Source: Nocardioides sp. (GTDB lineage Bacteria > Actinomycetota > Actinomycetes > Propionibacteriales > Nocardioidaceae). From it: a stretch of 33,620 nt of DNA. This document shows positions 24,659 through 33,549 of the stretch, in pieces. The stretch spans positions 1 through 33,620 of the forward strand of contig NZ_JASBRN010000036.1 in assembly GCF_030149505.1 (NCBI RefSeq), given 5' to 3'. The notes under the pieces were generated by a model. That model worked only from the letters and a program-made list of their open reading frames with translations. It ran no database searches and was not told where the DNA came from. How positions within the stretch are numbered: the first letter of the stretch is position 1; each line of letters starts with the position of its first letter. The translations under genes were made by a program, and so were the position numbers.

Positions 24659-25270
24659 TTGGGACGACCGACTGCACGACGAGAGGTCTTCAGGTGGATC
24701 GTCGTCTGGGGGCTGACGACTGCCCTCCTGTCCGCATGCGGCGCTCCATCCAGCGACTCCCCCGGAGAGGACTTTGCGGCTCCGCCGGTCGAGCCGATCG
24801 CGGTGGACGGGCTGGATCGCTGCGCCCGGATGGAACGCAAGGCCCCCGGTGATGAGAGCTCTGACCGGCTGCCAGCGGTGGACCTGCCGTGTCTCAACGA
24901 GCGGAGGGCGGTGGACGCCTCCCGGTTGGCCGGACCAGCTGTCGTCAACCTATGGGCGTCATGGTGTGGACCATGTCGCAAGGAGATGCCGATGCTCGCG
25001 GAAGCGGCCCGGGACAACCCCGATGTCCGGTTTGTCGGCATCAACACCCAGGACCGCTCCGAGGCGGCGGCCGATCTCCTTGTCCGGACGGGGGTGACGT
25101 ACCCACAGTTGGTCGACGTCGACGCGGTGGTGCTCGGCTACACCCGGGTCCCGGGACTACCGGTGACTCTCGCTTTGGACGCGGACGGCGAGGTGGTGGA
25201 CCGGGTGATCGGCGAAATCTCCGGCGCAGAATTGTCCACGCTGTTGGACTCGTTGGCAGAGCAGGAGTGA
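24659..25270 (+). CDS. TlpA-type thioredoxin-like lipoprotein (copy 3)
   Basis: From the TTG at 24659 the 203-residue product has a twin-arginine-like basic start, a hydrophobic stretch ending in LLSAC (lipidation at Cys27) and a TlpA domain with Cys103-Gly-Pro-Cys106 in NLWASWCGPCRKEMP, GINTQDRSEA and a cis-proline in VPGLPVTLALDADGE. An extra cysteine pair (Cys55 and Cys78) in the insert before the thioredoxin fold is absent from copies 1 and 2. No ATG or GTG is available between box F and the lipobox in this frame, so TTG is the best start, although its ribosome site is weak. It is the first gene of an operon with lnt2. Confidence 0.85.
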   Translation: MGRPTARREVFRWIVVWGLTTALLSACGAPSSDSPGEDFAAPPVEPIAVDGLDRCARMERKAPGDESSDRLPAVDLPCLNERRAVDASRLAGPAVVNLWASWCGPCRKEMPMLAEAARDNPDVRFVGINTQDRSEAAADLLVRTGVTYPQLVDVDAVVLGYTRVPGLPVTLALDADGEVVDRVIGEISGAELSTLLDSLAEQE

Positions 25271-25274
25271 CCGC

Positions 25275-26911
25275 GTGACCCACGTGCTGCGGACGCTTCT
25301 TCCGTCCCGCGAGGCCCCAGCTGGCGAGACGGCACCCTCGCCCGTCGATCGGCCCCGGCGCCGCAACCTGCTCGTGCGACTCCCGCGGCATCGCTGGCCG
25401 GTGTCGCCGCCGCGGGAGCCAGCGCTCCGTGGGAGCAGCGCTGGCTCTTGCCGTTGGCGGTCGCTGCGCTGGTGCTCGTGCTCCAGAGGGTGTCCCTGCG
25501 CTACGCGTCCCTCCTCGGGCTGTTGTTCGGCCTCGGCTTCACGCTTGCATTGACGGCATGGATGCGGGCCGTAGGCACCGACGCCTGGCTGCTACTCAGC
25601 CCTGTCGTCGCCGCCTACTACGCCCTCGCGGCGGTCGGCATCGTGCTCGTGTCTCGACTGCGCGGATGGCCGTGGTGGACCGCATGCGTGTGGGTGACGG
25701 TCGAGGCCGCGGTGTCGGCCTGGCCGCTCGGCGGCTTCCCGTGGACCCGGCTGGCCTGGGCCACTGTGGACACCCCGTTCGCCCTGTGGCTGCCCTGGGT
25801 CGGCGCCGCCGGCGTCAGCTTCCTGGTCGCCCTGACCGGCGCCACGCTCGCCTGGATCCTCCGTGAGGGCAAGGCGCGCCCCGCGGGAGCGGTCGTGGCC
25901 ATCGTTGCCGCACTCCTGGTCGGTTCCTTGCCGGTCCTGTTCAGGCCCGAGTCGTTGACATCCTCCTGGGAAGCCGACCGACCGACCGTGACGGTCGCGA
26001 CGGTTCAAGGCGATGTGCCCGGCGCCGGGAACGATCTGGTCGCCTTCCATGAGCAGGTGACCGAGAACCACGTCCGGGCCACCGTCGACCTCGCCCAGCG
26101 GGTGCGATCCGGTGCCGTCCCGCGGCCCGACTTCGTGCTGTGGCCGGAGAACTCCACCGCCGTCGACCCGTTCCGCGACGCCCAGACCAACGCAGGGATC
26201 ACCCGGGCCGTGACAGCGATCGGAGTGCCGGTGCTGGTAGGCGCCATCGTCGACGGTCCTCGCCCGGACGCCGTGCTCAACCAGGGGCTTGTCTGGCTGC
26301 CAGACGGCTCGACCGAGGAGCGCTACACCAAACGCCACCCGGTGCCCTTCGGCGAGTACGTGCCGTTTCGCAGCCAGCTCTCCGAACTCAAGATCGGGCG
26401 TCTGGACATGATCCCGCGCGACATGATCGCCGGCACCCGCACCCGGCCGCTCGACATCGCCGGCACCCGCGTCGCGGACCTGATCTGCTTCGACGTGGCC
26501 TTCGACGACTCCGTCACCGCCCAGATCGAGAACGGCGGCCAGATGGTAACCGTGCAGACCAGCAATGCCACCTTCACCGGAACCGCACAGTTGCAGCAGC
26601 AGTTCACCATCAGCCGGGCGCGTGCCATGGAGACCGGCCGCACCGTGGTGGTCGCCTCCACCAACGGCATCAGCGGCGTCATCGGTCCGGACGGCACCGT
26701 CCGCGACCAGCTAGCACCCCGGACAACCGATATCGCGGTCGCGCAGGTCCCCCTCATCGACGCGCAGACGCCCGCCGTGCGCTACGGCTCCCTGATCCGA
26801 CGAGCCCTGTCCCTGGCAGGCATCGCCGCACTCGTTACGGCGGCCGCGGCGGCCGCCCGACGCAGACTCCCGAGGCTGCGCCGCCTGGCGGCCGGCGTGC
26901 GCGCCAAGTAG
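25275..26911 (+). CDS. lnt: Apolipoprotein N-acyltransferase (copy 2), probable N-terminal frameshift
   Basis: The acyltransferase body is intact, with catalytic Glu in FVLWPENST, Lys in RYTKRHPVPFGEYVPF and Cys in ADLICFDVAFDD. The start is the puzzle. AGGAG at 25262-25266 points to the GTG at 25275, but that frame (VTHVLRTLLPSREAPAG) is lost around 25380-25390. The body frame is open upstream and there reads AASLAGVAAAGASAPWEQRWLLPL, a good Lnt first-helix region. One missing base near 25382-25387 would join them. Without it, translation could only begin at the TTG at 25448, which lacks the first helix. It follows tlpA3 by 4 bases. Either the gene is damaged or the sequence has a one-base error. 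Confidence 0.8.
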
Positions 26912-27058
26912 CGGCGAAACCCAGATAGGTCCTTGCGCCGGGTCGGAGGGCGACAGCCTCCATTCTCTCGGAGGGCGCGTACGAGACCGAGATGAGTCGG
27001 CCAAGCTCTGTCCCGCAACTCTCACCTGCCCGGAGGGCAGCCGCATGATCATGTCTGC

Positions 27059-27082
27059 GGCGGGCAGGGTGGCGGGCAGGGT
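27059..27082. repeat. 12-bp tandem duplication between lnt2 and cadD
   Basis: GGCGGGCAGGGT occurs at 27059-27070 and 27071-27082, in the 185-bp space between the 3' ends of lnt2 and the CadD-like gene. No gene or clear terminator is visible in this space. Confidence 0.88.
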
Positions 27083-27096
27083 GGCTCGCCGGGCGG

Positions 27097-27693
27097 TCAC
27101 AGGCCGAACGCGCCGCCCTCGATCAGGATGACGAGGCCAAGCACGATGAGGACGAGCGGGAACAAGATGTGCTCCCACCGCTCGAGGACCTCTGCGATCG
27201 GCTTGCGGGTGGCCACGAACTTGGCGGCCAGGACGAGGATGACGACCAGGGCCAAGAACACGACGCAATAGGCCACGAGGGCGCCGGTGCCGACCGCGAG
27301 GAACACCGGCACGTAGACCCCGATGTTGTCTCCACCGTTGGCGAAGGTGACTGCGGCCACGGTGAGGGCGCTGATTGGCCTGTCGGCGAGGCTGTCGTCG
27401 TCGTCGTCTCCGTTGCGCCACACCTGCCAGGCGGCGTATCCGCCCAGCAGTAGTGGGATGAGGCCGAAGTACGGGATGGCGTCGTCGGGAAGGAATAGCC
27501 CCGCGCCGAAGGTGACCGCGACGGAGGCCAGGAGGATGCCACCGAATCCGAGGTACTGCCCGATGACGATCCTGGTGGTGGTGCCTCGTTGCCCGGCTCC
27601 GCGTGCGAAGAACAGGGACAAGACGATGATGTCGTCGATGTTGGTGACCAGGAACAGGCCAATCGCCTGCAATGCGGTGGTGATCACGTCCAT
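27097..27693 (-). CDS. cadD: CadD-family cadmium resistance transporter
   Basis: The 198-residue product has five or six helices and matches the CadD family: an N-terminal LVTNIDDIIVLSLFFARG and a second repeat-like TFANGGDNIGVYVPVF, the paired Asp-containing motifs typical of the fold, with an acidic loop (NGDDDDDS) between. CadD proteins confer cadmium resistance in Gram-positive bacteria. The ATG at 27693 has AAGGAGA about 6 bases upstream. It is separated from lspA by 237 bases, so it may have its own promoter, but it fits the neighbouring cmtR-ATPase cluster. Confidence 0.9.
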   Translation of the reverse strand: MDVITTALQAIGLFLVTNIDDIIVLSLFFARGAGQRGTTTRIVIGQYLGFGGILLASVAVTFGAGLFLPDDAIPYFGLIPLLLGGYAAWQVWRNGDDDDDSLADRPISALTVAAVTFANGGDNIGVYVPVFLAVGTGALVAYCVVFLALVVILVLAAKFVATRKPIAEVLERWEHILFPLVLIVLGLVILIEGGAFGL

Positions 27694-27930
27694 GTCTCCT
27701 TCGCTTCTTCGGTGTTGACGCTCTTCGTCGCTCGACTCCGGAGCACTGTTTGACGGCTGCGACGGCAGAGTCCAGTTCGCTGGTGCGGCAGCGCCGGTCC
27801 CTGCACGCGAGGGATTGACGTCGCCTGGCACCCGAGAAACGCTGCGACCTTCGCCAGCCGCGATCCTGTGGGGCCAACCCCGCCGTCGGCGGTCGCTCAG
27901 CGCGGCAGGTCGGTCGTCACCGAATGCCTG

Positions 27931-28473
27931 TCATGGCTCGTTGGTGATCGTCGGGGTGGCGGACTGGTCCTCCGCCGGCTCCGGGGTATGCGTCGTGCGT
28001 TCGGGACGGGCGTGGAGGAGGGCGATCACGATGAAGCCGGTGACCAGGAAGGTGTCGGCGAGGTTGAAGGTGGGCCACCAGCCGGTGTGAAGGTAATCGG
28101 TGACCCGGCCGTCGCGGGCGCGGTCGACCACGTTGGCGAGGGCGCCGCCGATCACGGCGCCGCCGGCAACTCGCTCGACCCACCCCGCCTGGGGGGCCCG
28201 GTGCCACGCGTACACCATGATGGCGACGGCGATGGCGGCGGTGATGGCCACGAGCACACCGACGGGAAGCTCGTTGCCCATGCTGAACGCCACGCCGGAG
28301 TTGTACGCCAGTTGTAGCTGGAGCAGCCCGAGGTCGACCGACGAGTCGGCCAGCCTGGCCTCGGATGCCGCCTTCGCGGTCAGGTCGACCGCAGCCACCG
28401 CCGCGGCTGCGAGCAGGACCACGACGCGACCCGTACGCGCCCGCGTCCCGGCCTCGGACAGACCGCGGCTCAC
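27931..28473 (-). CDS. lspA: Lipoprotein signal peptidase (signal peptidase II)
   Basis: LspA cleaves the signal peptide of diacylated prolipoproteins. The 180-residue product has four helices and both catalytic aspartates, Asp117 in ALANVVDRARDGRVTDYLH and Asp140 in FNLADTF, plus the conserved YNSGVAFSM motif. The GTG start overlaps the stop of the P-type ATPase gene (GTGA, 28470-28473). An lspA in a heavy-metal operon recalls the pbrB-pbrC arrangement of lead-resistance loci, where the peptidase matures a metal-linked lipoprotein; no such lipoprotein gene is in this operon. It is probably an accessory copy beside a housekeeping lspA elsewhere. Confidence 0.92.
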   Translation of the reverse strand: MSRGLSEAGTRARTGRVVVLLAAAAVAAVDLTAKAASEARLADSSVDLGLLQLQLAYNSGVAFSMGNELPVGVLVAITAAIAVAIMVYAWHRAPQAGWVERVAGGAVIGGALANVVDRARDGRVTDYLHTGWWPTFNLADTFLVTGFIVIALLHARPERTTHTPEPAEDQSATPTITNEP

Positions 28474-30440
28474 CTGGCCGCAACTTCCGCCGGAACCGAC
28501 GCCGCCGCGGGTGTCTCAGCTGGTGCGGGGGGGAGCGGACGGGCGCGGCCGGCGCGGACGCCGTTGCCGATCACGAAGATCTCCGCGACCTCGTGGACCA
28601 GGACCACCGCGGCCAGTCCGAGCACGCCGAAGGCGGCGAGCGGGATCAGGATCGTGATCAGGCCGAGGGAGAGCCCGACGTTTTGCAGCATGATCGCCCG
28701 TGCCCGGCGGGCGTGGGTGAGGGTGTGCGGCAGGTGCCGCAGGTCCTCGCCCATCAGGGCGACGTCGGCGGTCTCGATGGCCACGTCGCTACCCATCGCA
28801 CCCATCGCGATGCCGACGTCGGCGGTGGCCAGGGCGGGGGCGTCGTTGACGCCGTCGCCGACCATCGCGGTCGGCCGGTCCTCGCGGAGTCGGGCGATGA
28901 TGGCCGACTTGTCCTCGGGTCGGAGCTCGGCGTGAACGTCGGTGATGCCGGCCTGGGCCGCCAGTGCGGCGGCGGTACGTTCGTTGTCGCCGGTGAGCAT
29001 GGCGACCTGATAACCGCTGGCGCGGAGTCGGGCTACCACCTCGGCGGCCTCGGGGCGCAGGTCGTCACGGACGGCGACGGCGCCGATCACGGCCCCGTCG
29101 TACTCGATCAGAACCGCGGTGGCGCCCGCCTCCTGCATGGCCCTCACAGGTTCGGCCAGCTCGCCGGCCTCGATCCAGCCGGGTCGGCCCAGGCGGGCCG
29201 GCTTGCCGTCGATGGTTCCGGTGAGGCCGGCGCCGGTGACGGCCTCGACGCCCTCGGCGTCGCGGTGGTCAGGGGCGGCAGCGAGGATGGCGCGGGCCAG
29301 GGGGTGCTCGCTGCGTGACTCCAGGGCGGCTGCGATGTCGAGGACCTGCTCGCGGGTCTGGCCGGGTGCCGTGGCGACTTCAACGACGGCGGGTTGGTTG
29401 CGGGTCAGGGTGCCGGTCTTGTCCAGGGCGACGGCGCGGATGCGGCCGAGGGCCTCGAGGGCGGCGCCGCCTTTGACCAGGGCGCCGATGCGGCTGGCGG
29501 CGCCGATGGCGGCGACGACGGTGACCGGTACGGAGATGGCCAGCGCGCACGGCGACGCGGCTACGAGGACGACCAGGGCGCGTTCGATCCAGGTGGCGTT
29601 GTCTCCGAGCAGGCTTCCGGTGATGGCGATGACGGCGGCGAGGACCATGATCCCGGGGACGAGGGGTTTTGCGATGCGGTCGGCGAGTCGCTGGGCGTTG
29701 CCCTTGCGGGACTGCTCGGCCTCGACGATGTTGACGATCCGGGCCAGGGAGTTGTCCTCGGCGGTGGTGGTGACTTCGACCTCGAGGACGCCGTTGCCGT
29801 TGATGGAGCCGGCGTAGACGGTGTCGCCGACGCCGGCCTCAACCGGTACGGACTCGCCGGTGAGGGCGGAGACGTCCAGGGCGGTGCGGCCGGTGCGGAT
29901 GACGCCGTCGGTAGCGACCCGCTCGCCGGGTCGGATGAGGAGCAGGTCGCCGACTGCGAGCTCTGCGGGGGCCACGGTGACCTGGGTGCCGTCGCGGAGA
30001 ATGGTGGCCTCGGCCGGGACGAGGGAGAGCAGTGCGCGCAGGCCGCGGCGGGTGCGGGCCACGGCGTACTCCTCCAGGCCCTCGCTGATGGAGTACAGGA
30101 ACGCCAGCATGGCGGCCTCGGCGACCTCGCCGAGAATCACGGCACCGACCGCGGCGATCGTCATCAGCGTGCCGACGCCGATCTTGCCCTTGGCCAGCCG
30201 CCTCAACGTGCTGGGCACGAACGTCCACGCGCCCAGCGCCAGCGCGATCGCGTTCAACCCGGTCACCACGGACCCCGAGGCGTCATTGAGGTCGGCGATG
30301 AACCCGGCGATCAAAAAGGCTGCTGCGGCAGCGGCGAAACGCAGCTCGCTGACCTCCCAGAGCCGTTCGGGCTCGTGCTCCTCCTGCTCGTCGTTGTCGT
30401 TGCGGGGCTCGTCGTCGCCGCAGCCGCAGGCGTCCGTCAT
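28470..30440 (-). CDS. P1B-type heavy-metal exporting ATPase (Cd/Zn/Pb/Co class)
   Basis: The 656-residue pump has TGES (194-197), SPC in the metal-binding helix (296-298), the phosphorylation motif DKTGT (340-344), SEHPLA, MLTGDN and GDGVNDAPALA. The SPC motif fits Cd/Zn/Pb/Co pumps rather than copper pumps (CPC). There is no N-terminal HMA domain; instead a short Cys-, Asp- and Glu-rich leader (MTDACGCGDDEP) may bind metal. The last helices carry VHEVAEIFVIGNG, a variant of the His-Glu motif seen in P1B-4 pumps. The ATG overlaps the cmtR-like stop (ATGA) and its own stop overlaps lspA. Expression should follow the upstream ArsR-type sensor. Confidence 0.93.
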   Translation of the reverse strand: MTDACGCGDDEPRNDNDEQEEHEPERLWEVSELRFAAAAAAFLIAGFIADLNDASGSVVTGLNAIALALGAWTFVPSTLRRLAKGKIGVGTLMTIAAVGAVILGEVAEAAMLAFLYSISEGLEEYAVARTRRGLRALLSLVPAEATILRDGTQVTVAPAELAVGDLLLIRPGERVATDGVIRTGRTALDVSALTGESVPVEAGVGDTVYAGSINGNGVLEVEVTTTAEDNSLARIVNIVEAEQSRKGNAQRLADRIAKPLVPGIMVLAAVIAITGSLLGDNATWIERALVVLVAASPCALAISVPVTVVAAIGAASRIGALVKGGAALEALGRIRAVALDKTGTLTRNQPAVVEVATAPGQTREQVLDIAAALESRSEHPLARAILAAAPDHRDAEGVEAVTGAGLTGTIDGKPARLGRPGWIEAGELAEPVRAMQEAGATAVLIEYDGAVIGAVAVRDDLRPEAAEVVARLRASGYQVAMLTGDNERTAAALAAQAGITDVHAELRPEDKSAIIARLREDRPTAMVGDGVNDAPALATADVGIAMGAMGSDVAIETADVALMGEDLRHLPHTLTHARRARAIMLQNVGLSLGLITILIPLAAFGVLGLAAVVLVHEVAEIFVIGNGVRAGRARPLPPAPAETPAAASVPAEVAAR

Positions 30441-30877
30441 GGCGCTACTTCCTCAGTGTTCGTCGTGGTGGTGGCGGTGGGGGTGGTGGCGGTTGGGGTG
30501 GTGGCGGTGGGGGTGGTCTCGGAGTGGACGTCGGGGTCCGCGTCGGTCGGGCCGTAGGTGGGGCACAGCTCGACGGCCTCGCCGGTCAGGGCGAGCAGCT
30601 GCTCGGCGGCGCCGAGCAGGTCCATCAGCTCGGGGTGGGCGATGGAGTAGAACATCTGCCGGCCCTCAGGGCGGCCGACGATCAGGCCGCAATCACGCAG
30701 GCAGGCCAGATGGCCCGACACGGTGCCTTGTGCCAGGCCGAGAACCTTCGTGAGGTCCACCACCCGCCGCTCGCCGTGAGCGAGATATCCAACGATGGCC
30801 AGCCGGTTGCGGTCCGCGAGGCCGTGGAACAGGGCCGCACCACGCCGTAGCGCCGGCTCAACATCGACAGTTGTCAT
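30437..30877 (-). CDS. cmtR: CmtR-type ArsR-family metal-sensing repressor
   Basis: The 146-residue protein has an ArsR winged helix (LADRNRLAIVGYLAHGERRV, then the recognition region AQGTVSGHLACLRDCGLI) and three cysteines, Cys59, Cys63 and Cys105, placed like the Cd/Pb-binding Cys57, Cys61 and Cys102 of Mycobacterium tuberculosis CmtR. This predicts Cd/Pb release of repression of the coupled ATPase. The C-terminus ends in a TTPTA triple repeat from a 15-bp DNA repeat, not part of the normal family. ATGs at 30877 and 30883 are both possible. It diverges from mmpL, with an intergenic space of about 75 bases that should hold its operator. Confidence 0.9.
   Translation of the reverse strand: MTTVDVEPALRRGAALFHGLADRNRLAIVGYLAHGERRVVDLTKVLGLAQGTVSGHLACLRDCGLIVGRPEGRQMFYSIAHPELMDLLGAAEQLLALTGEAVELCPTYGPTDADPDVHSETTPTATTPTATTPTATTTTNTEEVAP
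30470..30514. repeat. 15-bp tandem repeat, three copies, in the cmtR C-terminus
   Basis: Units at 30470-30484, 30485-30499 and 30500-30514 (GGTGGCGGTGGGGGT, the middle copy with one change). They are in frame and give the TTPTA repeats of the CmtR-like tail. Confidence 0.9.
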
Positions 30878-30956
30878 TGGCATCACCCGATGATAGCGTC
30901 CAGAATATTGATCGTCCAATTCCGCTGACAGCGGCATGGTTTTGAAGGGTCTCATC

Positions 30957-33221
30957 ATGGCGACGACAGTGGTGCACGACGAGCGGAGCGGGAAGCGCGA
31001 GCCGGAGACGGAGGCGGGCCCGTTCCTGCGGGTGCTGCTCCGTCGCCGCGGGCTGGTGCTGGTGGCGGCGTTGCTGCTGATGATTCTGGCCGGTGTGGTC
31101 GGGCGGGATGCCGGAGACAAGCTGACCTCCGGTGCCTACCTGGACCCCTCGGCGGAGTCGCAACGCGCGGCCGCACTGTTGACCCAGGAGTTCCCCGGCG
31201 GGCCGCCGAACCTGATCCTGATCGCCGAGGCGGGCAAAGGCACCGTCGAGTCGCCGGCAACCTTGGCGTCGGGGCGCGAGCTCACCGCGCAACTGGCCGA
31301 GACTCCCGGTGTGGGCGCGGTGCACTCCTACTGGGCGACCCCGGACCCGTCGCTGCGCGCGGACGACGGGCGGTCCGCGCTGATCGCGCTGCAGCTGACC
31401 GGCGGTGAGCACGCCGCACAGGAGACCGCGGCGAGGATCATCGACGACCTCGGGGAGGACTCGGGAACGTTGCGGGTGAGTGCCACCGGGCCCGCCGCGG
31501 TGGGGCTGGCGGTCGACGAGCAGGCCGAGAGCGACCTGGTCTCCGCGGAAATGGTGACCTTGCCGATCACCCTGCTGGTGCTGCTGCTGGTCTTCGGCTC
31601 CGCGATCGCGGCCGGCCTGCCACTGCTGGTGGGTGCCGGTGCGGTGGTCGGCACACTGGCCGTGCTCGGCCTGCTGGCCGAGGCCACCACGATGTCGACC
31701 TATGCGTTGAACCTCACCACAGCACTCGGATTCGGGCTTGCGGTGGACTACAGCCTGTTCCTGGTCACCCGGTTCCGTGAGGAACGCCGCGCCGGCCGCA
31801 CCGTCGAGGACGCTGTGGTCATCACCGTGCGCACCGCCGGCCGCACCGTGGTGTTCTCCGCGCTCACCGTGGCACTCTCGCTCTCGGCGCTGCTGCTGTT
31901 CCCGATGCCATTCCTACGCTCACTCGGGTACGCCGGGATCGCGATCACCGCGCTGGCCGCCCTCACCGCGGTGGTCCTGATCCCGGCGATGCTTGCCCTC
32001 GTCGGGCACCGGCTCGACCGGGTCGACCTGTTCGCCCCGATCCGCCGGCGATTCACCCGTCGCCGCGCCCGGGTGGGGGAGGACCGGCTGACCTGGCACC
32101 GGATCGCTGCCCTGGTGATGCGCCGCCCCGTGCTGATCCTGGTCTCGGTCAGCGCCGTACTCATCCTGCTGGTGCTGCCATTCGCCGGCGTACGGTTCGG
32201 GCTGCTGGACCACCGGACCCTCCCCGCGGACCACCCCGTGGCCAAAACCGCCGAACGGCTGGCACGGGACTACCCCAGCGCGGCCGAGGACCCGATCACC
32301 GTGGTGGTCCCCGGACGCGAGGCCACGCCGGTCGGTGAGGACGAACTGGACCAGTACGCCGCCCGGCTCTCAACCCTGCCCGGGGTGGCGACCGTGGAGA
32401 CCGCCACCGGCCGCTACGTCGACGGGCAAACGACTGCGACGACCGGCCAGCAAGCTGACCGTCTGAATGCCAGCTACACCTCTGCAGCTGGAACCTGGGT
32501 GGCCGTCACACCCTCGGCCGCGGACCCCGCCGACGCCCGCAGCGTCGTGCGCGACATCCGCGACCAGCCGGCACCCGGACCGGTGCTGGTCGGCGGCTCC
32601 GCGGCCACCCTGGTCGATGCCACCGACACCATCGCCGACCGGCTGCCGTGGGCACTGGGCGTGATCGCGCTGTCCACCTTCGTCCTGCTGTTCCTGTTCA
32701 CCGGGTCGCTGCTGATCCCGCTCAAGGCGATCGTGACCAACCTGCTCAGCCTCAGCGCCACCTTCGGAGCCCTGGTCTATGTGTTCCAGGAGGGCAACCT
32801 GCGCTGGCTGGTCGGCGACTTCACGCCGACCGGCACCCTGGAGACCACGTTGCCAGTGCTGGTCTTCTGCATCGCGTTTGGCCTGTCGATGGACTACGAG
32901 GTTTTCCTGCTGTCCAGGATCACCGAGGCCCACCGCAACGGCGCCACCACCACCGAAGCCGTGGCACAGGGCCTGCAACGCACCGGGGGACTGATCACCG
33001 CCGCGGCCGCCATCCTGGTCACCGTCTTCCTAGCCCTGGCAGCCTCGAACCTGACCGCCCTGAAGGTGATCGGCGTGGGCCTGACCCTCGCCGTCATCCT
33101 CGACGCGACCATCGTCCGCGGCCTGCTCGTCCCCGCGATCATGCGGCTGGCCGGCGAGGCCAACTGGTGGGCCCCCGCGCCTCTGCGACGCATGCACAGC
33201 CGGCTCGGCCTCACAGACTGA
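30957..33221 (+). CDS. MmpL-family RND-type transporter
   Basis: This 754-residue protein has the duplicated MMPL architecture: helix 1, an extracytoplasmic domain, six helices, then the same again. The proton-relay Asp-Tyr pairs are visible in GFGLAVDYSLFLVTRFREE and GLSMDYEVFLLSRITEAH. Such transporters export lipids or small hydrophobic compounds. I chose the ATG at 30957 because GAAGGG lies about 9 bases upstream; the ATG at 30936 has no such site. It diverges from cmtR, so it may share that control region. It is followed 31 bases later by an MFS exporter gene, suggesting a drug or lipid export operon. Confidence 0.92.
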   Translation: MATTVVHDERSGKREPETEAGPFLRVLLRRRGLVLVAALLLMILAGVVGRDAGDKLTSGAYLDPSAESQRAAALLTQEFPGGPPNLILIAEAGKGTVESPATLASGRELTAQLAETPGVGAVHSYWATPDPSLRADDGRSALIALQLTGGEHAAQETAARIIDDLGEDSGTLRVSATGPAAVGLAVDEQAESDLVSAEMVTLPITLLVLLLVFGSAIAAGLPLLVGAGAVVGTLAVLGLLAEATTMSTYALNLTTALGFGLAVDYSLFLVTRFREERRAGRTVEDAVVITVRTAGRTVVFSALTVALSLSALLLFPMPFLRSLGYAGIAITALAALTAVVLIPAMLALVGHRLDRVDLFAPIRRRFTRRRARVGEDRLTWHRIAALVMRRPVLILVSVSAVLILLVLPFAGVRFGLLDHRTLPADHPVAKTAERLARDYPSAAEDPITVVVPGREATPVGEDELDQYAARLSTLPGVATVETATGRYVDGQTTATTGQQADRLNASYTSAAGTWVAVTPSAADPADARSVVRDIRDQPAPGPVLVGGSAATLVDATDTIADRLPWALGVIALSTFVLLFLFTGSLLIPLKAIVTNLLSLSATFGALVYVFQEGNLRWLVGDFTPTGTLETTLPVLVFCIAFGLSMDYEVFLLSRITEAHRNGATTTEAVAQGLQRTGGLITAAAAILVTVFLALAASNLTALKVIGVGLTLAVILDATIVRGLLVPAIMRLAGEANWWAPAPLRRMHSRLGLTD

Positions 33222-33252
33222 CCCATTCCGCCATACGGAAAGGAGAAGCACC

Positions 33253-33549
33253 ATGACCACCGGTCACGACGACCCGCGGCGGTGGTGGGCACTGGCCGCC
33301 CTCGGCCTGGCGGTTCTCACCCTCGGCTTCGACATCACCATCATGAACGTCGCGCTGCCGACCATCGCCACCGAGCTGCAGGTAGGCACCGACGCCCTGC
33401 AATGGATGGTCAACGCCTACGTGCTGGTGATCGCCGGCCTGATGCTCACTTGCGGGGCTTTGGGCGACCGGTACGGCCGCAAACGGGCTCTTCGTACTTC
33501 AGGTGGGGATGAGGGTGTCGAGTCCTCCGCCGATGAGCAGCATGCGTAG
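33253..33549 (+). pseudogene. MFS drug exporter (EmrB/QacA type), truncated by an ISL3-type element
   Basis: The ATG at 33253 has AAAGGAGAA about 6 bases upstream. The product starts like a 14-helix drug:H+ antiporter: helix 1 with LTLGFDITIMNVALPTI, the QWMVNAYVLVIAGLML helix, and the loop motif GALGDRYGRKRA. Homology stops at about residue 77 (33485), exactly where the ISL3-type end begins; the last 20 residues are read from the insertion sequence. Only helices 1 to 2 or 3 remain, so it cannot be a working transporter. Confidence 0.9.

Noticed and set aside
29394..30557. Plus-strand frame of 387 codons opposite the P1B ATPase gene
   Set aside because: Its Gly/Asp-rich, repetitive product is a shadow of the ATPase frame, which carries all P-type motifs.
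30884..30956. A CmtR operator in the cmtR/mmpL intergenic space
   Set aside because: An operator is expected here, but I see only weak short inverted repeats such as CCGCT-GAC-AGCGG and no convincing match to a known site, so no feature is listed.
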